59,382 nucleotides of DNA from CAZUXY01 sp964624235 (GCA_964624235.1 CAZUXY010000031.1:1-59382), one strand, 5' to 3'; positions 37,204-46,089 are shown, counted from the first letter of the stretch. Numbers and translations are program-made. Notes: generated by a model from the sequence alone, not told the origin.

Positions 37204-37656
37204 ATGGAAAACCGTAACGTGATAATCAACCTGCTCAAGCGCCGCGAACGGCGCAGGGCCCGTACGGAAGCGAAGATGTTCGAGTCGGTATCCATCGCCG
37301 ACATGGCGTTTCTGCTGCTGATCTTTTTCATCGTTACCGGCTCCTTTGTGCTGCGGCAGGGGATTTTCTTTTCGCTGCCCTCGAAGAGCGCCGGAGCGGT
37401 GACGCTCGAGGAGAAGCTGATCGTCGAGGTGTATCCCCGCAATGAAGGGTTCATGCTGGGCGGCGAATTACTGGGGCGCGACCGTTTTAAGGAGGTGCTC
37501 CGCGCGCGTGAAAAAGCCGCCCCCGGCACCGTGCTCATGATATTCATGGACCCGAAGGTGCGGTACGAGCGCCTGGTGGATACCCTGAGCGTCGCCCGGG
37601 AGACGGGAGTGGCGCGTGTTTCTCTGAAGAACACGGGCAAGGAGGGGAGAACATGA
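37204..37656 (+). CDS. exbD: ExbD/TolR-family protein, copy 1
   Basis: A 150-residue ExbD with one N-terminal membrane helix (about 37-57) and a periplasmic domain. The membrane helix is preceded by 'SVSIADMAFLLLIFFIV', where the Asp is the family's proton-carrying residue. It lies 5 bp after exbB (GTG at 37201 is an alternative start) and overlaps the second exbD by four bases. Confidence 0.92.
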   Translation: MENRNVIINLLKRRERRRARTEAKMFESVSIADMAFLLLIFFIVTGSFVLRQGIFFSLPSKSAGAVTLEEKLIVEVYPRNEGFMLGGELLGRDRFKEVLRAREKAAPGTVLMIFMDPKVRYERLVDTLSVARETGVARVSLKNTGKEGRT

Positions 37657-38069
37657 GAAAAGGATCGTATCTTTCGAGGCTCAGGTCGGTGACCCTGGGT
37701 TCGGCCATGGCTGACCTGGCGCTGCTGCTCCTCGTTTTTTTCATGGCCTCCACCAGCACCGAGCCTCCCAAAGGGGTGGAGGTGTTTCTCCCCGTGGGTA
37801 CGACCCAGGGGGCCGAACAGGACAGCCTGTACGTGACCATCGCCAGGAACGGGGACATCTACTTTGACGGCAAAATGGTCGACTTCGAAGAACTGCACGA
37901 CAACCTGGCCATACGCGGCGGGGAGAAGGACCGTCCCGTGGCCATAACGGCCGACAGGGACCTGGATTACGCCTCCATATCCCAGGTGCTGGGCATACTC
38001 CAGGAACAGGATTTCCTCAACGTGGTCTTCATGTCGGAACCCAGGGAAAGCGGGGTGACAAAGCGATGA
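37653..38069 (+). CDS. exbD: ExbD/TolR-family protein, copy 2
   Basis: A 138-residue ExbD paralogue with the membrane Asp in 'GSAMADLALLLLVFFMAST' and a periplasmic domain ending in 'YASISQVLGILQEQDF', the usual ExbD C-terminal helix. Start and stop overlap its neighbours by four bases each (ATGA), so translation is coupled. Two ExbD paralogues next to one ExbB suggest a heteromeric ExbD pair, as in some two-ExbD TonB systems. Confidence 0.93.
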   Translation: MRKGSYLSRLRSVTLGSAMADLALLLLVFFMASTSTEPPKGVEVFLPVGTTQGAEQDSLYVTIARNGDIYFDGKMVDFEELHDNLAIRGGEKDRPVAITADRDLDYASISQVLGILQEQDFLNVVFMSEPRESGVTKR

Positions 38070-38719
38070 ACGCGGTAATGGATACCCTCAGAAACATGAT
38101 GGTGCGCGCCGTGGCGCGGGTCCGTGAGTGGGAAGACCACCACCCCTACCGCGTTTCCTTCGTGCTGTCGGTCATTTTCATGGCCTACGTGCTGTTCTCG
38201 GGCGAATCGCTCGATTTATCAAAAGAGGACCTGGTCCCGGTCGACAGAATACAGTTCGTGGACATGGACACCGTCCGGCTGCCGCGGCGTATCGTAAAGA
38301 AGGACATCTCCCTGGATAAAACCGATTCCCCCGATAAAAACGCCGCGGTCGAACGCGCCACCGGTATTAACGAGGACGCCGACGCGGTGGACCTGGCCTT
38401 TTTCCCCAACATCGCGCCGCCGCGGCCCATCGGGAGACTCCAGAAGCGCTATCCCAAGATCGCCCGTGAGTTGAATATCGAGGCTATCATCAATGTGGAG
38501 ATACTGATCTCGTCGAGCGGGAAGGTGCGTAACGTCAATATACTTGGCATACGCATATCGAAAACACTGCCGCCCGAGATGCACGCGAGGGTGGCCAAGG
38601 AGTTCGCCCGGGACGCCAAGCTGATACTGATGAACGCCCAGTTCAGCCCGCCCGTGGTAAACGGCAAAAGGGTGCCTATCAAGATGGAAATGCCCCTGAA
38701 ATTCAGGCTTGAGGTATAA
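38066..38719 (+). CDS. tonB: TonB-like energy transducer
   Basis: A 217-residue protein with a membrane helix at about 29-46, a periplasmic linker and a C-terminal TonB domain (about 128-217: 'IARELNIEAIINVEILISSS', 'FSPPVVNGKRVPIKMEMPLK'). The linker has few prolines, unlike E. coli TonB, whose long Pro-rich region spans the periplasm. It transmits ExbB/ExbD energy to the receptor encoded next. It overlaps exbD copy 2 by four bases. Confidence 0.88.
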   Translation: MNAVMDTLRNMMVRAVARVREWEDHHPYRVSFVLSVIFMAYVLFSGESLDLSKEDLVPVDRIQFVDMDTVRLPRRIVKKDISLDKTDSPDKNAAVERATGINEDADAVDLAFFPNIAPPRPIGRLQKRYPKIARELNIEAIINVEILISSSGKVRNVNILGIRISKTLPPEMHARVAKEFARDAKLILMNAQFSPPVVNGKRVPIKMEMPLKFRLEV

Positions 38720-38731
38720 AGGAAACAGACA

Positions 38732-41212
38732 ATGGAAATTCCGCGCATTCGGCTTTCAAAGGTAATTATCCGCGTCCTGGCGGTGTGCGTTATGATCTAC
38801 ACTCCCGTATTCGCCCAGGGCGTCATTTTAAAGGGAAAAGTGTACGATGACACCAGGCGGCAGCCGGTTGAGTTCGGCACGGTCATCGTGCTCGAGGCGA
38901 AGGTAAAGGCCCACACCGCCCCTGACGGTTCGTACTCAATCGAACTCCCCGGGCCCGGCGAATACACCGTCATAGTGCAGTCCGAGGGGCTGCGCCAGTT
39001 CAAGAAGAAGATGAGAATCGACCGCGACACGGTGAGGGACTTCCGCCTGGGGGCCCTCAGCATACGGGGGGCGGCCCTCACCATTACGGGGGAGCGCGAT
39101 ATACAGAAGGTGTCGCGCTACACCATGACGGTAAAGGACCTCAAGGAGGTGCCGGCCTCGTTCGGCGACGCGGTGATAGCCCTCACGTCGCTCCCGGGGG
39201 TCATCCGCACCAGCGGTTTCTTCGGGCCCCTGGTCATACGGGGAGGGCCCGTGAACAGCAATAACTATTTCATCGATGACATCCCCATGTACTCCCCCCT
39301 CCACTTCGGGGGCATACACTCGGTCATCAATAACAACCTCATGAGCGAGATCGATCTGTACTCCTCGGCCTTCCCGGCGCAGTACGGCGCCGCCGGCGCG
39401 GCGGTCATCAGCATTAACACCGTGGACAGCGTGAAGAAGTTCGGCGGCTACACCGATCTCGGCCTCATCTCGGCGACCGCGCTGGTGCAGGTCCCCATAC
39501 TGAAGACCACGGACGGGAAGCCCTATTTCCCCTCGCCGCTGCGGTATCTCGACAAAGAGGAGACCAAAAACGCGGGATACCTCATAGTCTCGGGCCGGTA
39601 CGGTTATCTTTCGCTGCTGGTACCCACCATGTACCGCCTCATCACCGGCGACAAGCTGGAGAGTGTTCCCGATTACTGGGACTACCAGGTGAAGGGTAAA
39701 TATTATTTCAACAGCCGTCATTCGATGACCCTGCTCTTCATGGGAAGCAAAGATTACTGGGTATTCACTGAAAAGGGCGAGTTCGACGACAGCGTCGATC
39801 CGTATTTCCAGGGCCTGGAATTCAAGACCGACAAGTCGGCCCACTCGCAGGGTATCTATTATACCTGGCAGCCCGGAAGCCGGTTCTCCAACCGGCTCAT
39901 CGCCTACGGCTCGATGACGAAATCGTACACCTACCTGAACCTCCCGGCCGAAGGGGTCGCGTCCGCATGGAAAGACCTCAATGTTACCTCACTGCCCTAT
40001 GTCTTCGGCCTCAAGGACCGCATCAAGGCCCAGGTGATCAACAAGATACTGGAACTGAGGGGCGGTCCCGAATACACGGTGTATTACTTTGTCGCCCGGG
40101 GAAAGACCCTCCAGAACACTACGTTGAATGAACCTTTTGATCCCGGGGACCCTGACCAGTTTGAGGAGTTTTATCTGGACGAAAGCATCGTCAACCAGAC
40201 CATCGGCGGATATCTCGAAGCGAAGCTCACGATCGGGGGCCTCACCTTTCTGCCGGGGGTGCGGTCAGAGTACCTGGACCGCTCGAAGGAACAGACCTTC
40301 GATCCCCGCGCCATGCTGAGCTACGAGTTCCCCACCCGCACCACCCTTTCGGTGGCGGCCGGGAAGTACAGCTACTTTTTCCAGACCAACCCGAACCTGT
40401 TCGACCAGCTGCCCCACGTGGCGAAGATCGGCGAGGAGCTGACGTCGGAAAAGGCGATTCACCGGGTCGCCGGCATAGAACAGGCCCTGGGGCTCTGGAC
40501 CATAAAGGTCGAGGTGTTCAGTAACCTGTTCTACGACCTGGCCGAGTCGTATCCCCATACCACTAAAGAAGGCAAAGAACTGGAAGGGCTCTGTACCGGC
40601 AGGGTCAAGGCCTACGGTTTCGAGGTGCTGATACGTAAAGATTTAAGGGAGAACCAGAACGGTGTATTCGGCTGGTTCAATTATACCTACACCCAGTCCA
40701 AGTACAAGTCGGGCCTGCCCACCACCGACGGTTATGACGGGGTACCCACCAACAAGGCGGCGGACCCCTATGGTGACCGGTACATCGATTCGTCCTATGA
40801 ACAGGAGCACGCCTTCAAGCTGGTGGCGGGCTACCGGCACGGCCGGCACCAGCTGAGCTGCAAGTTCCAGTACTATACCTCGTTTCCCTATACGCCCATC
40901 GTGGGCAGCACCGAGGACACGAATTACGCAACACTTAATCCCGGCAAACACCGCTACATGTATCTGTTGGGTACTCCCAACAGCTCACGCTTCGAGGACG
41001 AGCACCGGCTGGACGTGCGCTACAGCTACAAGATGCCGCACTCCTGGGGCTATGTCTCGTGGTACATAGAGGTCATCAATATCTACAACTACCGGCCGAA
41101 AACCAACGTGGAGTGGGACTACCGGTATGCCTACAGTGAGAACAATCCAAAGATAAAGGAAAGCGAGGGGCTTACCTTCATTCCCAACTTCGGGGTGGAG
41201 GTGAAATTCTGA
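38732..41212 (+). CDS. TonB-dependent outer-membrane receptor with carboxypeptidase-regulatory-like N-terminus
   Basis: An 826-residue receptor with a signal peptide (about 1-29, 'PVFAQG'). A small beta-sandwich CarboxypepD-regulatory-like domain covers about 30-110 ('VLEAKVKAHTAPDGSYSIEL'), the plug about 120-225 ('LPGVIRTSGFFGPLVIRGG', 'IDDIPMYSPLHFG') and the 22-stranded barrel the rest, ending in 'FIPNFGVEVKF' with a C-terminal Phe. The N-terminal domain is common in receptors for sugars or proteins, and less so for siderophores. Substrate unknown. It is the last gene of the 31-41 kb plus-strand block and starts 12 bp after tonB. Confidence 0.93.
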   Translation: MEIPRIRLSKVIIRVLAVCVMIYTPVFAQGVILKGKVYDDTRRQPVEFGTVIVLEAKVKAHTAPDGSYSIELPGPGEYTVIVQSEGLRQFKKKMRIDRDTVRDFRLGALSIRGAALTITGERDIQKVSRYTMTVKDLKEVPASFGDAVIALTSLPGVIRTSGFFGPLVIRGGPVNSNNYFIDDIPMYSPLHFGGIHSVINNNLMSEIDLYSSAFPAQYGAAGAAVISINTVDSVKKFGGYTDLGLISATALVQVPILKTTDGKPYFPSPLRYLDKEETKNAGYLIVSGRYGYLSLLVPTMYRLITGDKLESVPDYWDYQVKGKYYFNSRHSMTLLFMGSKDYWVFTEKGEFDDSVDPYFQGLEFKTDKSAHSQGIYYTWQPGSRFSNRLIAYGSMTKSYTYLNLPAEGVASAWKDLNVTSLPYVFGLKDRIKAQVINKILELRGGPEYTVYYFVARGKTLQNTTLNEPFDPGDPDQFEEFYLDESIVNQTIGGYLEAKLTIGGLTFLPGVRSEYLDRSKEQTFDPRAMLSYEFPTRTTLSVAAGKYSYFFQTNPNLFDQLPHVAKIGEELTSEKAIHRVAGIEQALGLWTIKVEVFSNLFYDLAESYPHTTKEGKELEGLCTGRVKAYGFEVLIRKDLRENQNGVFGWFNYTYTQSKYKSGLPTTDGYDGVPTNKAADPYGDRYIDSSYEQEHAFKLVAGYRHGRHQLSCKFQYYTSFPYTPIVGSTEDTNYATLNPGKHRYMYLLGTPNSSRFEDEHRLDVRYSYKMPHSWGYVSWYIEVINIYNYRPKTNVEWDYRYAYSENNPKIKESEGLTFIPNFGVEVKF

Positions 41213-41229
41213 TGAAGTCACGGACAGAA

Positions 41230-41246
41230 ATCCGCGCATCGCGGAT
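41230..41246 (+). terminator. Possible terminator hairpin after the receptor gene
   Basis: ATCCGCG-CAT-CGCGGAT is a perfect 7-bp hairpin 18 bp after the receptor stop, followed by a weak 'ACAGTTTCC' tail. The U-run is poor, so the call is tentative. Confidence 0.45.
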
Positions 41247-41278
41247 ACAGTTTCCCCGGGCTTGCCTGGATGAAAGGA

Positions 41279-41433
41279 TGCCACGGAGGCGCGGAGACAC
41301 AGAGAAAGGAAATCGCAATATAGTGAAAGTAAACGGGGCGGAACATGATGAACAGAGCATATAACGCGGTCGAATCCGGTAGTATAACAGGGAATCTGCC
41401 TGCAAAACTCAGTGTCTCTGTGCCTCCGCGGCA
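41279..41433. mobile_element. Gene-less element with 27-bp imperfect inverted ends (GxxExxY-associated repeat)
   Basis: The left end 41279-41305 (TGCCACGGAGGCGCGGAGAC, continuing ACAGAGA) and the reverse complement of 41407-41433 agree at about 22 of 27 bases. About 100 bp of non-coding sequence separate them. The same kind of ends flank the decayed GxxExxY gene at 45674-46120, including 'GGCAATT' plus 'AAAAG' just past the right end. It looks like a deleted or non-autonomous copy of that unit (MITE-like). No target duplication was identified. Confidence 0.5.
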
Positions 41434-41473
41434 ATTGAAAAGATTTCCCTTAGAGGGAGAAGGAAGAATCAAT

Positions 41474-41944
41474 ATGAGGAAAGCGGCATTACGATCGGTC
41501 ATGACCCTGGCGGGCGTGGCCGCAATGATTGTGTTCGTGTGCATGGCGGCCGTTGGATGCGGCAACCGCTACTGTCGACTGTCCGAGGGGTCGGTGGACA
41601 TCGCCATGAAGTCACGGGCGCTCCATTACGGCACGGCGATACTGGAATCGTGCAAAAAAGGTAAGGTCTTTGCGCTCAACGGCAACGCGACCCCCGGGAT
41701 GGAACGGGCCTTTGACGCCGAGCGGCAGAGAAGTGCCTGCGGGCAGATCAGGGCCCGGTTCGGGGACTACCGTTCCCTGGAGTACATGGAGACCCTGATC
41801 AGCCGCGGCGAAGGCTACCAGGCGTTCAGGTTCCGGGGCGTTTTCACCGGGATGAACGAGCGTCCCGAGGTGCGGGTGGTGCTGAGCAGGGAGGGGAGGC
41901 TCGCCGGCTTCTGGATCAAACCGTGGCGGGAGTCCATGGAATGA
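41474..41944 (+). CDS. Small lipoprotein, possibly DUF3887-like
   Basis: A 156-residue protein with a signal sequence and lipobox 'MAAVGC' (Cys about residue 33). The mature part is a single small alpha+beta domain: 'CGQIRARFGDYRSLEYMETL', 'YQAFRFRGVFTGMNERPEVR' and 'LAGFWIKPWRES' match the order seen in DUF3887-type domains. Start 41474 is preferred; the open frame upstream to 41345 runs through the repeat element and is not coding. Function unknown. Confidence 0.7.
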   Translation: MRKAALRSVMTLAGVAAMIVFVCMAAVGCGNRYCRLSEGSVDIAMKSRALHYGTAILESCKKGKVFALNGNATPGMERAFDAERQRSACGQIRARFGDYRSLEYMETLISRGEGYQAFRFRGVFTGMNERPEVRVVLSREGRLAGFWIKPWRESME

Positions 41945-42115
41945 GGACGCGCCGTGTTCAGGGAACGCGGCATCATGAAATACAGGATCATGAAATGTGG
42001 AAGACAGTCATCGTTGTTGCGTCTGATATACGCAACACAGCTACAGTGCGGGAGGACCGCCGCACGGCGGAAGACCCGGCACCGCATAACAGTACTTATT
42101 CAGGGAGAATGACGT

Positions 42116-42499
42116 ATGCATACACGTAAAAACGTAGTTTTCGTCGCGCTCGCGGTCACGGCGGTGCTGCTCTGCTCGTCGTGCGCCAGCACACCGGTGC
42201 CGATGCTGAGGTCCACCGTGCCCATAGGCGAGAAACAGAAATTCTTGAACCTGGGATCCTCCCATGGCAGTGCCATGACGTGGTCGTTTCTCGGCCTGTG
42301 GATGAAAGGCAGGCCCGATGTCGATAAGGCTTTCCGCAAGGCCATCGAGAAAAAGGGGGGCGACGCCATGATCGACGTGAGGTGCAGGGAAACGACCCTG
42401 TGGTTTATACTGGCAAGCTTCACCAGGGTAACGGTACACGGCCAGGTGATAAAATTTCAGCCGACGGAGAAAAACGATGCAGCGAAAAAAAAGAAATAA
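42116..42499 (+). CDS. Small lipoprotein, first of a tandem pair
   Basis: A 127-residue protein with lipobox 'LLCSSC' (Cys about residue 23). The mature part has 'KAFRKAIEKKGGDAMIDVRC' and 'TLWFILASFTRVTVHGQVIK'. The following gene shows the same motif order, so the two are paralogues. It overlaps the next gene by 23 bp. The family is not recognised with certainty. Confidence 0.75.
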   Translation: MHTRKNVVFVALAVTAVLLCSSCASTPVPMLRSTVPIGEKQKFLNLGSSHGSAMTWSFLGLWMKGRPDVDKAFRKAIEKKGGDAMIDVRCRETTLWFILASFTRVTVHGQVIKFQPTEKNDAAKKKK

Positions 42500-42851
42500 C
42501 ACGGCATATGGTATACCCGCTCTGCTGATGACGGCGCTGCTGCTGGCATCCCCCGGATGTCTCAGCGTGCATACCCATCTCAAAGACGTGCTGACCAGCG
42601 CCAAACCCATGGAAAAGGAAGAATACGAGCTGATCGGCGACGGGGAAGGGATGCACAGCTCGTTCAGGCTGTTCTGGTTCATCCCGGTCACCCCCCGCAC
42701 CGACAGGGAAAAAGCCATCGAGGAAGCAGTGGCCGCCAAAGGGGGCGACAACCTGGTCTTTGTGCGGATATGGCAGGAACGCCAGTACTGGATACTGGGT
42801 ACCGTTGATATCATCCACGTAAGGGGCAGGGTGATTCGGTACCGGGAATAA
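42477..42851 (+). CDS. Small lipoprotein, second of a tandem pair
   Basis: A 124-residue protein with signal and lipobox 'LASPGC' (about residue 28) and mature motifs 'KAIEEAVAAKGGDNLVFVRI' and 'YWILGTVDIIHVRGRVIRY', matching its upstream neighbour. Start lies inside the upstream gene (23-bp overlap), which suggests coupled translation. Function unknown. Confidence 0.75.
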   Translation: MQRKKRNNTAYGIPALLMTALLLASPGCLSVHTHLKDVLTSAKPMEKEEYELIGDGEGMHSSFRLFWFIPVTPRTDREKAIEEAVAAKGGDNLVFVRIWQERQYWILGTVDIIHVRGRVIRYRE

Positions 42852-42923
42852 CCGTCAACCGGCTGAAATCCCCGCCTTCAGGGAAATACCAAAGAGGGCT
42901 TAAAAACCATCTTGACGGCGGGG
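42852..42923 (+). promoter_or_regulatory. Structured leader candidate between the lipoprotein pair and the EAL gene
   Basis: Two pairings compete for one 3' strand: CCGTCAA (42852-42858) with TTGACGG (42912-42918), and CCCCGCC (42870-42876) with GGCGGGG (42917-42923). They overlap at 42917-42918. This is the geometry of an attenuator or riboswitch-like switch, but it matches no class I recognise and could instead be a terminator for the lipoprotein genes. Confidence 0.35.
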
Positions 42924-43000
42924 TTGCTCCACGTTGTAATAACTCTCCCCGGGGTAGGTAGTCGCTCATTCCGGAAATCGCGTGTGTTGAAGGGGAGGGG

Positions 43001-44371
43001 ATGGGTAATCCCGCAAAGAATACCATATTGCTGGTCCCGGTTCAGGGAGGGGAATGCGGTAACATCATCCGTTATATTGAAACGGCAGGTTACTCCGTCA
43101 TCACCGCCCCGAACACCGGTGCAAACGCGGCCGGCGTGACGGCACCGTCCCTGGTCCTTTTTCATTGTACCGACGTCCGTGGGGTGACCGAGGAGGAATG
43201 GGCCCTCCTCGCCGAAACGGCACGACGTTACAGTTGCGTGCCCCTCGCTCTCATAACCTCTTCCCGGGACCCGGAAATCTATCGACGTGCGCTGAAGGAA
43301 GGCGTCCACCGGCTCATCAGTTTTCCCTGTACTGAAACGCACCTGCGTGCAAGCATAACGGAAATACTGGATGCTCCCGGCGGCGCGGGCGGCAAAACCG
43401 CAATACGGGTGAAACTCCCCGGCGCCACCGGGGACTATTCCGTTGGTTTTACCAGGGAAGCGCTGCGGGAATACACCGGCGGCGGCATAAATATACTGGC
43501 GCACAAAAACGAGCTTTTGAAAAAACTCATCGCGAATCGCCGAAAAGGCCGCGACGCCCGGGAAGGCGGGAATGAGGCCGAAACGCCCGCCGACCGCGCA
43601 TTGTACCGGGAGCTTGCCGCGGCGCTCAGGGATAGGGATTTCAGGCTGTACTACCAGCCCATCGTGGACCTGGAGCGCGGCGCCGTCGCGGGTTTCGAGG
43701 CCCTGATCAGGTGGCTGCATCCGGAAAGGGGGATCGTTTCCCCGGCCGAGTTTATACCGGCGCTGGAAAAGAGCGATCTCATTATCCCGGCGGGGTTCTG
43801 GATCATCGAGGAGGCGAGCCGCCAGATCGGCCTGTGGCGGGAACGCTTTCCACTTTTGGGACCTCTCACCATGAGCATCAACATATCGCCCCAGCAGTTT
43901 GTGCATCCCGATCTGAGCGAAGATATCGTCATGATCGTAAAGAACAACGGGGTCCCGCCAGAGGGTATCCGTTTCGAGATCACCGAATCGGCTTTCATGA
44001 TCGACATGGAATCGGCGAACCTGATGCTTTTGAAGCTCAAATCCGACGGCTTCACCCTGTGTATGGACGATTTCGGCACGGGGTATTCGTCGCTCACCTA
44101 CCTGAAACATTTTCCCGTCGACGTGCTCAAGGTGGACCAGTCTTTCATTAAATTTATGGACATCGACGATGAAAGCAACGTGATCGTAAAAACGGTCGTC
44201 GCCCTGACCCATAACCTCGAGATGAAGGTGGTGGCCGAGGGGATCGAGTCCGGGGAGCATCTGCGGATGCTCAGGGAACTCGGCTGCGACTACGGCCAGG
44301 GGTACTTTTTCTCCCCGCCTCTCCCCGCCGCCGAGGTCGAAACGCTTTTAAGTAAAAGCCCCGCATGGTGA
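43001..44371 (+). CDS. EAL-domain cyclic-di-GMP phosphodiesterase with degenerate receiver
   Basis: A 456-residue protein. Residues about 8-125 have a receiver-like layout but lack a convincing phospho-acceptor Asp. The EAL domain covers about 200-450, with 'FEALIRW' (the EAL motif), 'DDFGTGYSSL', 'VAEGIES' and 'GQGYFFSPPL', the residues needed for metal binding and catalysis, so it should be active and hydrolyse c-di-GMP to pGpG. 'GAAGGGGAGGGG' precedes the ATG. It overlaps the frame of the methyltransferase slightly. Confidence 0.9.
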   Translation: MGNPAKNTILLVPVQGGECGNIIRYIETAGYSVITAPNTGANAAGVTAPSLVLFHCTDVRGVTEEEWALLAETARRYSCVPLALITSSRDPEIYRRALKEGVHRLISFPCTETHLRASITEILDAPGGAGGKTAIRVKLPGATGDYSVGFTREALREYTGGGINILAHKNELLKKLIANRRKGRDAREGGNEAETPADRALYRELAAALRDRDFRLYYQPIVDLERGAVAGFEALIRWLHPERGIVSPAEFIPALEKSDLIIPAGFWIIEEASRQIGLWRERFPLLGPLTMSINISPQQFVHPDLSEDIVMIVKNNGVPPEGIRFEITESAFMIDMESANLMLLKLKSDGFTLCMDDFGTGYSSLTYLKHFPVDVLKVDQSFIKFMDIDDESNVIVKTVVALTHNLEMKVVAEGIESGEHLRMLRELGCDYGQGYFFSPPLPAAEVETLLSKSPAW

Positions 44372-44376
44372 CCTGC

Positions 44377-45534
44377 ATGGCGAAATTCACCCTCATCGCC
44401 ACCTCCGCCTTCGGTCTTGAATCCATCGTCGCCGATGAGCTCATGATGCTGGGATACCCCTCCCCGGTGACCCAGAACGGCCGCGTGCTGTTCGAGGGCG
44501 ACCAGGGCGACATCGCCCGCTGCAACCTGTGGCTGCGGTGCGCCGACCGGCTGCTGCTGCGTGCGGCGGAATTCCGCGCCGTCGACTTCGAGGAGCTCTA
44601 CCAGGGGGTGAAAGCCGTGCGGTGGGAGGAGTTCATCCCTGAAAACGGCATTATGTACGTCACGGGCAAGTCGGTGAAATCCACCCTCTTCAGCGTGCCC
44701 GACTGCCAGTCGATAGTGAAGAAGGCCGTCGTCGAGGCCATGAAACGCAGATACCGCCGCGATCGCTTTTCGGAGGACGGTCCCCTCTATAAGATAGAGG
44801 TGTCGCTGCTGAAAGACACCGCCAGCATCACCGTCGATACCAGCGGCGCGGGACTGCACAAGCGCGGGTACCGGCAGAACCGCGGCGACGCCCCGTTGAG
44901 GGAGACCCTGGCCGCGGCCATGGTGCGGCTGAGCCGCTGGGAGCCCTCGCGCATACTGGCCGATCCCCTGTGCGGGTCGGGCACCATCGCCATCGAGGCG
45001 GGACTCATCGGCAGGAACATCGCGCCGGGCATTAACAGGAAGTTCGCCGCCGAGGCGTGGTCCTGGATCCCATCACGCGTCTGGAAAAAACAACGGGAAG
45101 AGGCGGCGGCCGCCGCGACGCGGATACCCATGACGATACTCGCCTCTGACCTGGACTTCCGCGTGTTCGATGCCGCCAGGAAAAACGCCGCGGCGGCGGG
45201 ACTCGATGACGCGATCACCTTCCAGAAAAAACCGATGGAGGAGTTCAAGTCCAGGAAGAAGTACGGCTGCATCGTCACCAATCCCCCCTACGGCGAAAGG
45301 ATGGGTGAAAAGGAGGAGGTGGAGGGACTCTACCGCGCCATGGGCGAGGTGTTCTCGCGCCTCGATACCTGGTCGTTTTTCATCCTTTCGGCGCACCCCG
45401 ACTTTCAGAAGCTCTACGGAAAGCCCGCCGACCGCAACCGGAAACTCTACAACGGGAAGATCCTCTGTTATCTGCACCAGTACCTGGGCCCGCTGCCGGG
45501 AAGGAAAAACCATAAAGCGGGTAACGAACCATAG
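44377..45534 (+). CDS. RlmL/RlmKL-like rRNA m2G methyltransferase (THUMP + UPF0020)
   Basis: A 385-residue protein with an N-terminal ferredoxin-like/THUMP region (about 1-155), then a Rossmann methyltransferase with 'LADPLCGSGTIAIEAGLIGR' (SAM motif I region) and the catalytic 'IVTNPPYGERMGE'. This matches the N-terminal half of E. coli RlmKL, the 23S rRNA m2G2445 enzyme, or a Trm14-like tRNA enzyme. No RlmK half is present. ATG at 44377 is preferred, with GGTGA upstream; an in-frame ATG at 44365 is possible. Confidence 0.9.
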   Translation: MAKFTLIATSAFGLESIVADELMMLGYPSPVTQNGRVLFEGDQGDIARCNLWLRCADRLLLRAAEFRAVDFEELYQGVKAVRWEEFIPENGIMYVTGKSVKSTLFSVPDCQSIVKKAVVEAMKRRYRRDRFSEDGPLYKIEVSLLKDTASITVDTSGAGLHKRGYRQNRGDAPLRETLAAAMVRLSRWEPSRILADPLCGSGTIAIEAGLIGRNIAPGINRKFAAEAWSWIPSRVWKKQREEAAAAATRIPMTILASDLDFRVFDAARKNAAAAGLDDAITFQKKPMEEFKSRKKYGCIVTNPPYGERMGEKEEVEGLYRAMGEVFSRLDTWSFFILSAHPDFQKLYGKPADRNRKLYNGKILCYLHQYLGPLPGRKNHKAGNEP

Positions 45535-45704
45535 AAACCTGTTCCATTGTATCGGTGGAACAGGGAATGGGTATATCCGCCGGGGGAAGCACCTGGGCCT
45601 GCCCGGCACATGGTTGTAGAAGAGTTATGTAATGCATATGAAACACCTGTCATGAGATGGTGAATCCCGGAGATGAGCCACAGAGAAACGGAGACACAGA
45701 GTTT

Positions 45705-46089
45705 ATGATGGAAATTGATTTGAAAAAACTTGATACGATCACGGAAAAAATAATTGGATGCGCAATTGAAGTCCATCGAATATTGGGTCCGGGTCTTTAG
45801 GAATCAATATATGAGAATGCTCTTTGTCATGAATTGAATGAAAACGGACTTTCTTTCAGCAGGCAAATCAGTGTCCCTGTTATATAAAGGGTTAAATTTA
45901 GGTGATTACCGGCTGGACTTGCTTGTTGAAAATGAAATAATTATAGAGTTAAAGGCGGTCGATAGAATCGATCCAGTATTCGAAGCTCAGCTGTTAACAT
46001 ACCTGAGAGTCACTGGAAAGAAAATAGGCTTATTGATTAATTTTAATGTACCCGCGCTGAAAAACGGTATTAAAAGATTAATTCATTGA
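45705..46089 (+). pseudogene. Decayed GxxExxY-family gene
   Basis: Translated in two frames, the sequence reads 'TITEKIIGCAIEVHRILGPG', then a TAG stop where Leu is expected, then 'ESIYENALCHELNENGLSF', then after a one-base shift near 45883 'LYKGLNLGDYRLDLLVENE' and on to 'IGLLINFNVPALKNGIKRLI'. This is the GxxExxY family, common in environmental genomes and of unknown function. A nonsense codon and a frameshift make it non-functional. The gene is flanked by imperfect inverted ends (45674-45701 and about 46098-46120) like those of the element at 41279-41433. Confidence 0.88.

Noticed and set aside
41345..41473. N-terminal 43-codon extension of the small lipoprotein.
   Set aside because: It runs through the inverted-repeat element and encodes no signal sequence; the Met at 41474 begins a proper one.
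42878..44260. Open frame (460 codons) antisense to the EAL gene.
   Set aside because: The EAL protein has all catalytic motifs; the antisense product has none and is rich in His, Arg and Gly.
45780..45805. The TAG in the GxxExxY gene as a possible pyrrolysine codon.
   Set aside because: A frameshift lies shortly after it, the family has Leu there, and no pyrrolysine genes are visible.
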